Assembly: GCA_001563965.1 (NCBI GenBank)
Contig: LKMS01000004.1
Location: 1 to 23,161, forward strand
Origin: Haloferacaceae archaeon PL-Br10_E2g29
GTDB lineage: Archaea; Halobacteriota; Halobacteria; Halobacteriales; Haloferacaceae
DNA: 23,161 nucleotides
Direction of reading: 5' to 3'
The notes under the pieces were generated by a model. It had not been told where the DNA came from and did not search any database. It saw nothing but the letters and a program-made list of their open reading frames with translations. Below, in pieces: positions 7,448 to 14,852 of the stretch (positions are counted from its first letter, which is position 1; every line of letters starts with the position of its first letter). A program made the translations under genes and the position numbers.

Positions 7448-10186
7448 TTACCGCTCGCGAATGGCCGACTGCAACTCGTCGAGCGTGGTGAGCGCCTCAA
7501 TGGGCGTCATTCGGGCGATGTCGAGGGCTTCGAGCGTCTCAACGACGTCGGCCGTGTCGGCGGGCGTGGCTGGCGCTTTAGTCGCCGCGGTGTCGTCGCC
7601 GGGCGTCGCTGATTCGTCGGTTGTCGGTGACTCGTCGGTAGTTGCCGATTCGTCGGTTGCCGTTGACCCGTCAGCAGTCGCTGGCTCGTCAGCAGTCGGT
7701 TCGGTGCCGTCGCGGCTGCCGGATGACACCGATTGCGGCCCATCACCGGCCGAGTCGGCGTCGACGACCTCGCGGGCGCGGGCGACGACCACGGGCGGCA
7801 CGCCGGCCATATCGGCGACCTCGATACCGTATGACGCACCCGATGGGCCGCGGACGACCCGGTGGAGAAACGTCACGTCGTCGCCGTCGCGGGTTGCCGC
7901 AAAGTGGAGATTGAACACGTGTTCGCGCTCGGTGGCGAGCGTCGTCAGCTCGTGATAGTGGGTCGCAAACAGCGTCATCGCGCCGAGTTCGTCGTGAATG
8001 AACTCGGTTGTCGCCCGTGCGATGGCCGCGCCGTCGGCGGTGCTGGTGCCGCGGCCGACCTCGTCGAGCAACACGAGCGAGCGGTCGGTCGCGTCGTGCA
8101 GAATCTCGGTGAGTTCGCTCATCTCGCGCATGAACGTCGACTGGCCGCCGGCGATGTCGTCGCTCGCGCCGACACGGGTGAAAATGCGATCGAAAATCGG
8201 AATCCGTGCGGCCTCGCTCGGGACGAAACTCCCGATTTGGGCGAGTATCGAAATCAACGCGACCTGCCGCATGTAGGTCGATTTGCCGCTCATGTTCGGG
8301 CCGGTGATGATCGCCACCTCGCCCGCAGCGAGATCGGTGTCGTTCGGCACGAACGAGGGTTGGGTGGTTTCGACCACCGGATGCCGGCCGCCCTCGATTT
8401 CCAGGTCGCGCGTTTCGGGGGGCTGCAACGAGGGGCGAACGTAGTCACCAACGGCCGCGGCCGTCGCGAGCGAACACAGCGCGTCGAGGTCGCCGATCGC
8501 GCGAGCGAGCGCCTGAATCCGGTCTGTTTCGGCGGCAACCTGGTCGCGAACACCGCAAAAGAGCTCGTATTCGAGGCTGTCGGCGCGCTCGCGTGCCCCG
8601 AAAATCTCGTCCTCGCGGGTTTTCAGTTCGGGCGTGTAGAACCGCTCGCTGTTTTTGAGCGTTTGCCGGCGAGTGTAGTCGTCGGGCACACGGTCGAGAT
8701 TCGGGTTCGTCACCTCGATGTAGTAGCCATGAACCTGCGTGTGACCGACCGACAGCGAATCGATTCCGGTCCGCTCGCGCTCGCGGGCTTCGAGTTCCGA
8801 AACCCACTGTCGACCCGCCTGCTCGGTCGACCGAAGCGCGTCGAGGTCGCTGTCGAACGATGGCCGAACCACGCCGCCCTCGGTGAGTTCCGCCGGTGGG
8901 TCGGCGACGATTGCCTCGTCGATCAGCGTCGCCGTCTCCGCCAGCGGATCGAGTCGCTCGCGATACGACTCGAACGCCGGGAGCGCAGACAGCGTTTCGG
9001 TTACCTCGGGGACAACATCGAGCGTTGTTTTGAGCGCCCGCAGGTCGCGTCCGTTGGCCCGCCCACGTGAGATGCGCCCGGCCAGCCGTTCGAGGTCGTA
9101 GGCCGCACCGAGATGGTCGTGGAGTCGTTCGCGGAGGACGCCGTCATCGACGAGCGCACCCACCGCGTCGAGGCGGGTTTCGATCCGCTCGCGGTCGACC
9201 AGCGGCTGACGGAGCCACCGGATGAGACAGCGTCGTCCAAGTGCCGAGGCGGTGTGATCGAGCGTGTCGAACAGCGTTGCACTCGATTCGGGCGAACGGT
9301 TCTCGACGAGTTCGAGACTTCGACGGGCGGCCGCGTCGAGCGCAAGCGAGTCGTGACGGTCGTAGCGCTGGATTCGTGAGATGTACGCAAGTGTGCCGTC
9401 GTCGCCCTGGGTGTACTCCGCGTAGGCGAGCACCGCGCCGCAGGCCCGCCGTTCGGCGTCGCTGGCGAGCCGCTTGGGGGCGGTGTAGGCGCTGAGTCGG
9501 TCGGTGGCGGCCGCGAGATCGAACCGGGCGGCGTCGACAACGCTTTCGGCCCACATGCCGCCCGACTCGGGCGTGACTGTCGGGCCGTCGTCGGCGACCA
9601 GCAGTTCGCTCGGCAACAGGCGATCGAGTTCGCCGGCGACGGCTGTCCGGGAGTCGACGCTGGTGACGAGGCATTCGCCGGTCGAGACGTCGAGCGCGGC
9701 GATGGCGAACTCGTCGGTGGGTGGTTCGTCGCTCTCCCCGCCTCCGCCGGCAGCGACAACCGTGGCGACGTAGTTGGTCGTGCCCGCCGCGAGCAACGCT
9801 TCATCGACGACCGTTCCCGGCGTAATCACGCGGGTCACCGCTCGGTCGACCAGCCCGCTCGCCTCGGCCGCGTCTTCGACCTGATCGGCGATCGCAACGC
9901 GGTAGCCGGCATCGACGAGGCGGTCGAGATACGAGGCTGCGTTGTCGATGGGGATGCCCGCCATCGGGTAGCTACCGGTCGAATCCTCGCGTTTGGTCAG
10001 CGTGACCTCACAGATGCGAGCGACCGCGTCTGCGGCCTCACAGAACGCCTCGTAAAAGTCACCGACCTGAAACAACACGAGCGCGTCGGGGTGGTCGACA
10101 CACAGCTCGTAATACTGGCACAACATCGGCGTCAGCTCGGTGCGTTTGTCCGCCATCGTTTCGGGCGGCCCGGTCGCAGCAGTCAT
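7448..10186 (-). CDS. mutS: DNA mismatch repair protein MutS (MutS1 type)
   Basis: Mismatch-recognition ATPase of 912 residues. The mismatch-wedging F-x-E motif is in GDFYEAF (42-48; Phe44, Glu46) of domain I. Connector, lever and clamp domains follow; the clamp region includes HGYYIEVT (486-493). The ATPase domain has Walker A GPNMSGKST (629-637), the Q/D-loop region GASDDIAGGQSTF (673-685), Walker B LVLLDEVGRGTS (704-715) and FATHYHEL (740-747). After GPSGASYGIEVA a disordered Thr/Asp/Glu linker (about 811-880) built from six-residue repeats joins a C-terminal helical segment (about 881-912), probably the dimerisation helices. I chose ATG 10186 because the frame stays open far upstream only by running antisense through the aIF1 gene; a box at 10211-10217 is 25-31 nt away. 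Forms the MutSL pair with mutL. Confidence 0.96.
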   Translation of the reverse strand: MTAATGPPETMADKRTELTPMLCQYYELCVDHPDALVLFQVGDFYEAFCEAADAVARICEVTLTKREDSTGSYPMAGIPIDNAASYLDRLVDAGYRVAIADQVEDAAEASGLVDRAVTRVITPGTVVDEALLAAGTTNYVATVVAAGGGGESDEPPTDEFAIAALDVSTGECLVTSVDSRTAVAGELDRLLPSELLVADDGPTVTPESGGMWAESVVDAARFDLAAATDRLSAYTAPKRLASDAERRACGAVLAYAEYTQGDDGTLAYISRIQRYDRHDSLALDAAARRSLELVENRSPESSATLFDTLDHTASALGRRCLIRWLRQPLVDRERIETRLDAVGALVDDGVLRERLHDHLGAAYDLERLAGRISRGRANGRDLRALKTTLDVVPEVTETLSALPAFESYRERLDPLAETATLIDEAIVADPPAELTEGGVVRPSFDSDLDALRSTEQAGRQWVSELEARERERTGIDSLSVGHTQVHGYYIEVTNPNLDRVPDDYTRRQTLKNSERFYTPELKTREDEIFGARERADSLEYELFCGVRDQVAAETDRIQALARAIGDLDALCSLATAAAVGDYVRPSLQPPETRDLEIEGGRHPVVETTQPSFVPNDTDLAAGEVAIITGPNMSGKSTYMRQVALISILAQIGSFVPSEAARIPIFDRIFTRVGASDDIAGGQSTFMREMSELTEILHDATDRSLVLLDEVGRGTSTADGAAIARATTEFIHDELGAMTLFATHYHELTTLATEREHVFNLHFAATRDGDDVTFLHRVVRGPSGASYGIEVADMAGVPPVVVARAREVVDADSAGDGPQSVSSGSRDGTEPTADEPATADGSTATDESATTDESPTTDESATPGDDTAATKAPATPADTADVVETLEALDIARMTPIEALTTLDELQSAIRER
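7608..7697 (-). repeat. Five imperfect 18-bp tandem repeats inside mutS
   Basis: Units start at 7608, 7626, 7644, 7662 and 7680. On the plus strand they follow a G-T/C-TGAxxCGTCxGxxGTx-like pattern; on the coding strand each gives a six-residue unit such as ATDESA, TTDESP or TTDESA. The 18-bp period keeps the frame. There are no spacers, so this is a coding minisatellite in the linker before the MutS C-terminal helices. Confidence 0.8.
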
Positions 10187-10210
10187 TGGCGAACACCCGT
10201 TGCGAACCAC

Positions 10211-10217
10211 CCTAATC
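10211..10217 (-). promoter_or_regulatory. TATA-like box for mutS
   Basis: GATTAGG on the minus strand, 25-31 nt before the mutS ATG at 10186, supporting that start over any upstream one. Confidence 0.4.
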
Positions 10218-10277
10218 GTTGCGGCAGGCCGTGTTGACACCGAAACCAGAAACACCAGCCCCTGAGTCCCGATACTG

Positions 10278-10285
10278 TTTAATAT
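10278..10285 (+). promoter_or_regulatory. TATA box for the aIF1 gene
   Basis: TTTAATAT, 25-32 nt before the ATG at 10310; one of the clearest archaeal TATA boxes in the window and consistent with a leaderless mRNA. Confidence 0.6.
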
Positions 10286-10309
10286 GGCCGACCTGTACGT
10301 TCGCTCGTA

Positions 10310-10603
10310 ATGTCGGAAGTCTGCTCGACGTGTGGATTGCCTGATGAACTCTGCGTCTGCGAAGACGTCGCCAAAGAGTCTCAACAGATCAATATCCGCA
10401 TCGACGAGCGCCGCTATGGAAAGGAGGTAACGGTCATTGAAGGGTTCGACCCACGAGATGTCGACATGAGCAGTCTCTCGTCGGACCTCAAATCGAAGTT
10501 CGCCTGCGGTGGCACGATCGAGGACGACTCGATCGAACTCCAAGGGAATCACCGCGGCCGCGTGGAGGACTTCCTCCGCGAAAAAGGCTTTAGCGTCGCC
10601 TAA
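10310..10603 (+). CDS. Translation initiation factor aIF1 (SUI1/eIF1 family)
   Basis: 97-residue SUI1-fold protein that binds the small ribosomal subunit near the P site and helps select the correct start codon. The SUI1 core is clear: INIRIDERRYGKEVTVIEGF, then SSDLKSKFACGGTIEDD (the basic, glycine-containing loop that contacts the ribosome) and IELQGNHRGRVEDFLREKGF at the C-terminus. The N-terminus carries a cysteine cluster, Cys5, Cys8, Cys15 and Cys17, which could bind zinc as in many archaeal aIF1 proteins. Length is as expected. The gene is divergent from mutS, 123 bp apart. Confidence 0.95.
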   Translation: MSEVCSTCGLPDELCVCEDVAKESQQINIRIDERRYGKEVTVIEGFDPRDVDMSSLSSDLKSKFACGGTIEDDSIELQGNHRGRVEDFLREKGFSVA

Positions 10604-10721
10604 TTTCGGCTCGGCTGTTGGTTCGTGTTGTCGTCGCCTGAGTGCCAACGGTAGGCCGCGTGAGGCGTCACAACTCGTCGAGACGGTGTTGGAAGCGTGA
10701 TTTTCCGTGCCGACTGAAGGG

Positions 10722-10728
10722 TTATGTA
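10722..10728 (+). promoter_or_regulatory. TATA-like box for the surface metallopeptidase gene
   Basis: TTATGTA, 23-29 nt before the ATG at 10751. The 147 bp between aIF1 and this gene show nothing else I can name. Confidence 0.45.
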
Positions 10729-10750
10729 CCCCCACCCCCAGAATTGAGCC

Positions 10751-12787
10751 ATGAGTCGCCAGCGCGTTGCCCTGTTTTTTGTGTTCCTCATGGTGGGGTG
10801 GCTGTGTGCGGCCCCCGTCGTCGCCGCGGCACCAGCGAGCAGCGTTGGCGACACGGCCGGCGTCGACGACGATGTCGGCAGCGAGGCCGACAGCACCGCT
10901 ATCGATGACAACGCGCCAACGAGCCCCGCGTTCGACAGTCTCGCCAGCGGCGACACGGCCGACACAGGTGACGCTACGAGCCACGGTCACGTGACACAGG
11001 ACCATGACGATGAGAACGAACCAGTCGACCATCTCGTCCGTGAGCCAGCCGGCTCGGTCGGGTTCGACACACCACTCGGTGTTGACTCGGTCGGCACCGA
11101 CACAGCCGCGTCGCTGTCGACTGGCGACTCCCCGCTGCAGGCGTCGTCACAGGACGAAATCCGGCTGACAACGACGCTCGATCGAACGCCGAGCCGGGTC
11201 GGCACGTTCACCGCGACACTTGAGGTTCGCATTCCCGACCGCGTAACCGAACTCACCGCGCGGCTCCCCGAAGACGCCGATGTGCAACGAACACGGGGGT
11301 TCAGTCGCGACAGCGGCACCTCGTACACGTGGGACGGCAACACGTCGCGGCCAACGATCACCTACGAGATGCCCGCCGACCAGCGGGCAAACCGCGAGGG
11401 GCCGCTTGCCGACGACGGCCGTCTCCTGTTTACTGAGACGAGCGACTGGGCGCTGGTTCGCATTCCGCAGGCCTCGATTAGTGGGCGCTACACCGGCACG
11501 CCCGAGCCCGCACTCAATCGACGGACCCAGATCGACGGCTCCGGCGCGGCGGGCGAACGCATCGCATTCCTCGGCGAGCACACCGTTCGCACCCACCGCG
11601 CACACGGCCAGACGTTCCGGCTCGTCGTTCCCGAAGACGCCAGACTCCGCGAGTCACCGAGCGAGATTTTCAGCTCGCTCGCCTCCGCCAGCGACCGACT
11701 CCGCGTTGGCGACCGCGACAGCGAGGTGTTCGCCGTTGCCGCACCAAGCCGGAACGTCAACTGGGCGGTTCGCGGGCTCCAGACCGGCAGCGCCGACATG
11801 TGGGTCCAAGATTCCGAACGGCTCGCTGATCCGGCAAACGTCTGGATCCACGAGTACGTCCACACCCGTCAGGACTACCGCGCGGCCGAGGACTTCCAGT
11901 GGTTTACCGAGGCCACCGCGACCTACTACGCCGCACTGCTGACGCTCGAAGAGGGTCGCATCGACTTCGAGCAGTTTGCGGAGTTCATGCGGCGCGGTGA
12001 GGGCTCACCGCAGGCCTCCGCACGGCTCACACGGCCGAGCACGTGGGAGAACTTCGCCGAGTACCGCAAAGGCGCGCTTGTTTCCGGTGAAATCGATCGC
12101 CAGATCCGCGTTGCGAGCAACGGCGAGGCGAGTTTCGATGACGTCTTCGCCGACGCCAACAGCCACTCGGGCGAGATGCGCGCGCGCGACTTCGAGCGCT
12201 CGGTCGGCAACGCCGGCGACAGCGCCGTCCGCGACGAGGCCACCCGCTACACCACGACGAGCGACGTGCCACGGATGTGGAACAGCGAGGCTCACGCCGA
12301 GGCCTTCGGCGGGCTCGACCCCGCACGGTTTAGTTTCACCCTTGCCGACAGCGGTGTCTCGGTGAGCGGCCCCGACCGCGAGGAAACGCTGGGCGACGAT
12401 CCGTTCGAACTCGCGGTGAACGAAACGCTGCGCGTCACCATGGAAATCCAAAACGTCGGTGAGACCGCCGGTGACTACACGCTCACGTTCCGCGTCAACG
12501 ACAGCGAAACGCCACACACCGGCCGGCTTGAGCCGGGGGCGAGCGAAACCCACCAGTTCAGCCATACGTTCACCGAGCCCGGCGAGTACGTCGTCAGCGT
12601 CGGCGACGAGACGTTCACCGTCGTTGTCGGCGAGGACGAGAGCGACTCGGACGCCGGCCTGATCGGCGATGCCCCCGAACCACCGGATATCGATGTCGAC
12701 GCGCCCGGCTTTGGCGTCGTCACCGCGGCTACGGGAATCGCGGCGCTGCTCGCGTTGCTGGTGGCGGGTCGGTTCCGACGGCACTAA
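10751..12787 (+). CDS. Secreted gluzincin-type metallopeptidase with PGF-CTERM anchor
   Basis: A 678-residue exported protein. Residues 1-27 form a Sec-type signal peptide (SRQR, hydrophobic core, AAPVVAAA). Residues 28-135 are acidic, Ser/Thr/Asp-rich and probably disordered. A beta-rich region (about 136-300) precedes the catalytic part: HEYVH at 367-371, then WFTEATATYYA with Glu387, giving the HExxH plus downstream Glu of gluzincins (peptidase MA/M1-like). Residues 540-630 resemble a CARDB/Ig-like domain (LAVNETLRVTMEIQNVGETAGDY). The C-terminus has PGF (652-654), a hydrophobic helix and RFRRH, the PGF-CTERM signal that archaeosortase A uses to attach proteins to a lipid in haloarchaea. 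So it is probably a cell-surface protease; the substrate is unknown. It converges with the rhodanese gene, with a 4-bp gap. Confidence 0.88.
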   Translation: MSRQRVALFFVFLMVGWLCAAPVVAAAPASSVGDTAGVDDDVGSEADSTAIDDNAPTSPAFDSLASGDTADTGDATSHGHVTQDHDDENEPVDHLVREPAGSVGFDTPLGVDSVGTDTAASLSTGDSPLQASSQDEIRLTTTLDRTPSRVGTFTATLEVRIPDRVTELTARLPEDADVQRTRGFSRDSGTSYTWDGNTSRPTITYEMPADQRANREGPLADDGRLLFTETSDWALVRIPQASISGRYTGTPEPALNRRTQIDGSGAAGERIAFLGEHTVRTHRAHGQTFRLVVPEDARLRESPSEIFSSLASASDRLRVGDRDSEVFAVAAPSRNVNWAVRGLQTGSADMWVQDSERLADPANVWIHEYVHTRQDYRAAEDFQWFTEATATYYAALLTLEEGRIDFEQFAEFMRRGEGSPQASARLTRPSTWENFAEYRKGALVSGEIDRQIRVASNGEASFDDVFADANSHSGEMRARDFERSVGNAGDSAVRDEATRYTTTSDVPRMWNSEAHAEAFGGLDPARFSFTLADSGVSVSGPDREETLGDDPFELAVNETLRVTMEIQNVGETAGDYTLTFRVNDSETPHTGRLEPGASETHQFSHTFTEPGEYVVSVGDETFTVVVGEDESDSDAGLIGDAPEPPDIDVDAPGFGVVTAATGIAALLALLVAGRFRRH

Positions 12788-12791
12788 TCGG

Positions 12792-13142
12792 CTAAAACGG
12801 CGACTCAGGCCCCTCGTCGGGTTCCGTGTCGACAACGAGGTCGCCCTCCCACGCGACGAGACCGCCTTCCATGCTCTCGACGCGGGCGTCGGCGGTTCCC
12901 GCGTAGGATTTCAGGAGACGAGCGGCCTGCACGCTCGCCTGTCCGTGGGGGCAGACGGTGACGATTCGGTCGGCGTTGTCGAGTGTCGCAATGCGCTGGG
13001 GAAGTTCGGGAAACGGAATGTTCTCGCTGTTGGGAATGTGTCCGCGGCGAAACGCGGCCGGCGAGCGAATGTCAACGATCCGCGGTGCGTCGGGCGTGCC
13101 GAGGAGTGTTTTGACCGCGTCGGGACTGATTTCGCCGTCCAT
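12792..13142 (-). CDS. Rhodanese-like domain protein
   Basis: Single-domain rhodanese of 116 residues. It has the N-terminal VDIRSPAAFRRGHIPNSENIPF (residues 23-44) typical of the CH2A region and an active-site loop CPHGQAS with Cys64 as the persulfide-forming cysteine. GGLVAWEGDLV near the end is the usual closing motif. Such proteins move sulfane sulfur, for example in thiosulfate or tRNA/cofactor sulfur metabolism; the particular role here is unclear. The loop is six residues (C-P-H-G-Q-A), as in sulfurtransferases, not phosphatases. A box at 13164-13171 supports the ATG at 13142. Confidence 0.9.
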   Translation of the reverse strand: MDGEISPDAVKTLLGTPDAPRIVDIRSPAAFRRGHIPNSENIPFPELPQRIATLDNADRIVTVCPHGQASVQAARLLKSYAGTADARVESMEGGLVAWEGDLVVDTEPDEGPESPF

Positions 13143-13163
13143 GTCGAGAGAAAACAGGGCCGG

Positions 13164-13171
13164 TTTGATAA
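13164..13171 (-). promoter_or_regulatory. TATA-like box for the rhodanese gene
   Basis: TTATCAAA on the minus strand, 22-29 nt before the ATG at 13142. Confidence 0.45.
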
Positions 13172-13203
13172 CAGTCGCGGTGGTATCTGGCAGGACGAAA
13201 GCG

Positions 13204-13210
13204 TATTTAT
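13204..13210 (+). promoter_or_regulatory. TATA box for the universal stress protein gene
   Basis: TATTTAT. It lies only 10-16 nt before an upstream in-frame ATG (13220) but 34-40 nt before ATG 13244, so transcription should begin downstream of 13220 and translation at 13244 with a leader of roughly 10 nt. Confidence 0.5.
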
Positions 13211-13243
13211 GTCAAAAACATGTACCTGTGTGTCGTAGTAGTC

Positions 13244-13753
13244 ATGTACGACCGTATTCTGTATCCAACCGACGGAAGCCAAGGTGCCGACGCTGTCAAA
13301 GACCACGTCGCCGACCTCGCCGACAAGTACGATGCCCGAATTCACCTGTTGTACGTTGTCGACTCCGACCACAGCAAATCGTCGATGACGCTGCAACGCG
13401 GCGATGACGGCGTCTGGAAGACCGGGATGGTCAGTCGCGGCAAGGGTGAAGACAAGGGTGGAATGTCGAAAAACAAAGTCGATGTGCTCGACGTGCTGCA
13501 GCGCGAAGGCGAAGAACTCGTCCAAGAGGTCGCCGGCGAACTAAGCAACAGCGGCCGCAAAACGAAGACCGCCTGCAAGCGCGGCAAGCCCCACCGCGTG
13601 ATCAACAAGTACGCCGAGGACAACGACATCGACCTCATCGCGATGGGAACCCACGGCCGCAGCGGCGTCCAGCGACAGATCATCGGCAGCGTCACCGAAA
13701 AGGTAGTCCGAACCTCGAACACGCCGGTGCTGACCGTTCGCGTCAACAAGTAA
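13244..13753 (+). CDS. Universal stress protein (UspA family, ATP-binding type)
   Basis: 169-residue Usp-fold protein. It starts MYDRILYPTDGSQGA, the usual first strand with the ATP-contacting Asp. The ATP-binding motif GTHG-x9-GS is intact (residues 135-149), and the protein ends in the usual strand NTPVLTVRV. Between the first and second halves (about 50-80) is an unusually basic Gly/Lys stretch (KTGMVSRGKGEDKGGMSKNK) rare in halophile proteins, which could be a flexible loop. Usp proteins act in stress survival and nucleotide sensing in the cytoplasm; the trigger here is not visible. I rejected the start at 13220 because the TATA box spacing excludes it and MYLCVVVV adds no family feature. 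Confidence 0.92.
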   Translation: MYDRILYPTDGSQGADAVKDHVADLADKYDARIHLLYVVDSDHSKSSMTLQRGDDGVWKTGMVSRGKGEDKGGMSKNKVDVLDVLQREGEELVQEVAGELSNSGRKTKTACKRGKPHRVINKYAEDNDIDLIAMGTHGRSGVQRQIIGSVTEKVVRTSNTPVLTVRVNK

Positions 13754-13771
13754 CAACGGCGCGCTCGCTAG

Positions 13772-14368
13772 TCACGCAATCAGCTCCGCATTTTTTGCCA
13801 ACAACAGTCCCTCAAGCGTGGCGTCGTTCGTCGGCGGTTCGCGTGCAATGTCGAGTGCATCTTCGACGGGGACGGCATGAATCTCGAGAAACTCATTGCT
13901 GTCGAGCGTTCGTTCGGCGGGCGTGAGCTCTTCGGCGAAGACGATTCCGCGGCGGTGTCTGAGCACGCCCGTCGAACACCAAAAGTCGGCGAGCAGTTCG
14001 GTCGATCCGGGCGCAAACCCGGTTTCTTCCTGTAGTTCGCGTGCGGCGGCCGCGGTAAAGGACTCGCCGGGTTCGACGATTCCTGCGGGCAGTTCGTACT
14101 GGGTTTCGCGAATCGCCGGGCGGTACTGTTCGACGAACAACAGCTGGCCGTCGGTGACCGCGACGACGACGGCCGCCGGCGGCAACTCCGCCCAGTAGTA
14201 GCGTTTTGTCGATCCATCTGGCTGTTCGACCAGGTCGTAGCCGCCGGTGTACCAGCCGGTTTCGTACTCGACGACCGACTCGATGACGGGCCACTCGGCC
14301 GGGGCCAACGCGGCCAGCGCGTGTCGGTCGGTCGCCAGCGTGTCGTCAGCGGGTTGTCGGTCAGTCAT
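13772..14368 (-). CDS. Nudix hydrolase, ADP-ribose pyrophosphatase-like
   Basis: 198-residue Nudix enzyme. The Nudix box is complete: G96-x5-E102-x7-R110-E-L-Q-E114-E115-x-G117-F. An upstream beta-rich segment with VVVAVTDGQLLFVEQYRP is typical of ADP-ribose/GDP-mannose pyrophosphatases, which hydrolyse nucleoside diphosphate-X compounds with Mg2+. After the box the sequence GFAPGSTELLADFWCSTGV lacks the clearest ADP-ribose specificity proline, so the substrate is uncertain. The start ATG overlaps the last 8 bp of the membrane-protein gene upstream (14361-14771), suggesting co-transcription and translational coupling. The frame continues open to 14566, but only antisense to that neighbour's reading, so I use 14368. 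Confidence 0.9.
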   Translation of the reverse strand: MTDRQPADDTLATDRHALAALAPAEWPVIESVVEYETGWYTGGYDLVEQPDGSTKRYYWAELPPAAVVVAVTDGQLLFVEQYRPAIRETQYELPAGIVEPGESFTAAAARELQEETGFAPGSTELLADFWCSTGVLRHRRGIVFAEELTPAERTLDSNEFLEIHAVPVEDALDIAREPPTNDATLEGLLLAKNAELIA

Positions 14369-14771
14369 CGACTTCACCCTCGGAGACGCGAACGATCTCG
14401 ACGCTGTAACGCTCGCCCTGGAAGTCGACGATTGCGCGGTCGCCGTCATCGCGAGTCGCGTTCTCGTTGAGTTGGCTAAAGGAGTCGAGTTCGTCAAACG
14501 GCGAGTGGGTGAACCACTCTTTGAACTCGCCGGGGCCGCGCTGGTAGCCCGCCGAGCGGCCGTCATCGGCGGCGAGCGCGCTCATCAGAAACGGATAGCG
14601 GTTCTCGCTGAGTTCCGCGGCGTCGATCGCGGAACCGTCGTCGTCAGTGGCCGTTACCTCGAGATAGTAGTAGTCGCCAGAGCCGAGCAGGCTGGGAACC
14701 GCCCCGAGCGCCAGCAGGACGACCATCACCAGCGCAACCACCACCAGCGCGTTCCGCATGATTCGGCGCAT
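14361..14771 (-). CDS. Membrane-anchored protein of unknown function
   Basis: 136 residues with one N-terminal transmembrane segment (about residues 7-27, rich in Val/Leu) after MRRIMRN, followed by an acidic extracellular part beginning SGDYYYLEVTATDDDG. The exposed domain has the features of a small beta domain and ends EGEVDD. I do not recognise the family. The gene overlaps the Nudix gene by 8 bp, so they probably form one operon. An alternative ATG at 14759 (MRNALVVV) is possible. The 81-bp gap to the divergent gene at 14853 must contain both promoters. Confidence 0.75.
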   Translation of the reverse strand: MRRIMRNALVVVALVMVVLLALGAVPSLLGSGDYYYLEVTATDDDGSAIDAAELSENRYPFLMSALAADDGRSAGYQRGPGEFKEWFTHSPFDELDSFSQLNENATRDDGDRAIVDFQGERYSVEIVRVSEGEVDD

Positions 14772-14823
14772 GGTCGTCGTAGGTCGGCGGCGGGCATACG
14801 GATTTCGGGATGTGAGCGACCGG

Positions 14824-14832
14824 TTTATTTTT
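14824..14832 (+). promoter_or_regulatory. TATA box for the nuclease-like gene
   Basis: TTTATTTTT, 21-29 nt before the ATG at 14853; a strong haloarchaeal box. Confidence 0.5.
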
Positions 14833-14852
14833 CCGGCCGTCTCAACCACGCT

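Noticed and set aside
7608..7697. CRISPR-like short repeats
   Set aside because: The units are contiguous with no spacers and encode an in-frame linker of MutS.
7862..9070. 402-residue plus-strand frame inside mutS
   Set aside because: It is antisense to the conserved MutS ATPase and clamp domains and shows no recognisable domain.
10187..11032. Long N-terminal extension of mutS (an uninterrupted frame to 11032)
   Set aside because: It runs antisense through aIF1 and the metallopeptidase start and has no family resemblance; MutS begins naturally at 10186.
14369..14566. Upstream extension of the Nudix gene
   Set aside because: It is antisense-frame noise overlapping the membrane-protein gene; the Nudix fold is complete from 14368.
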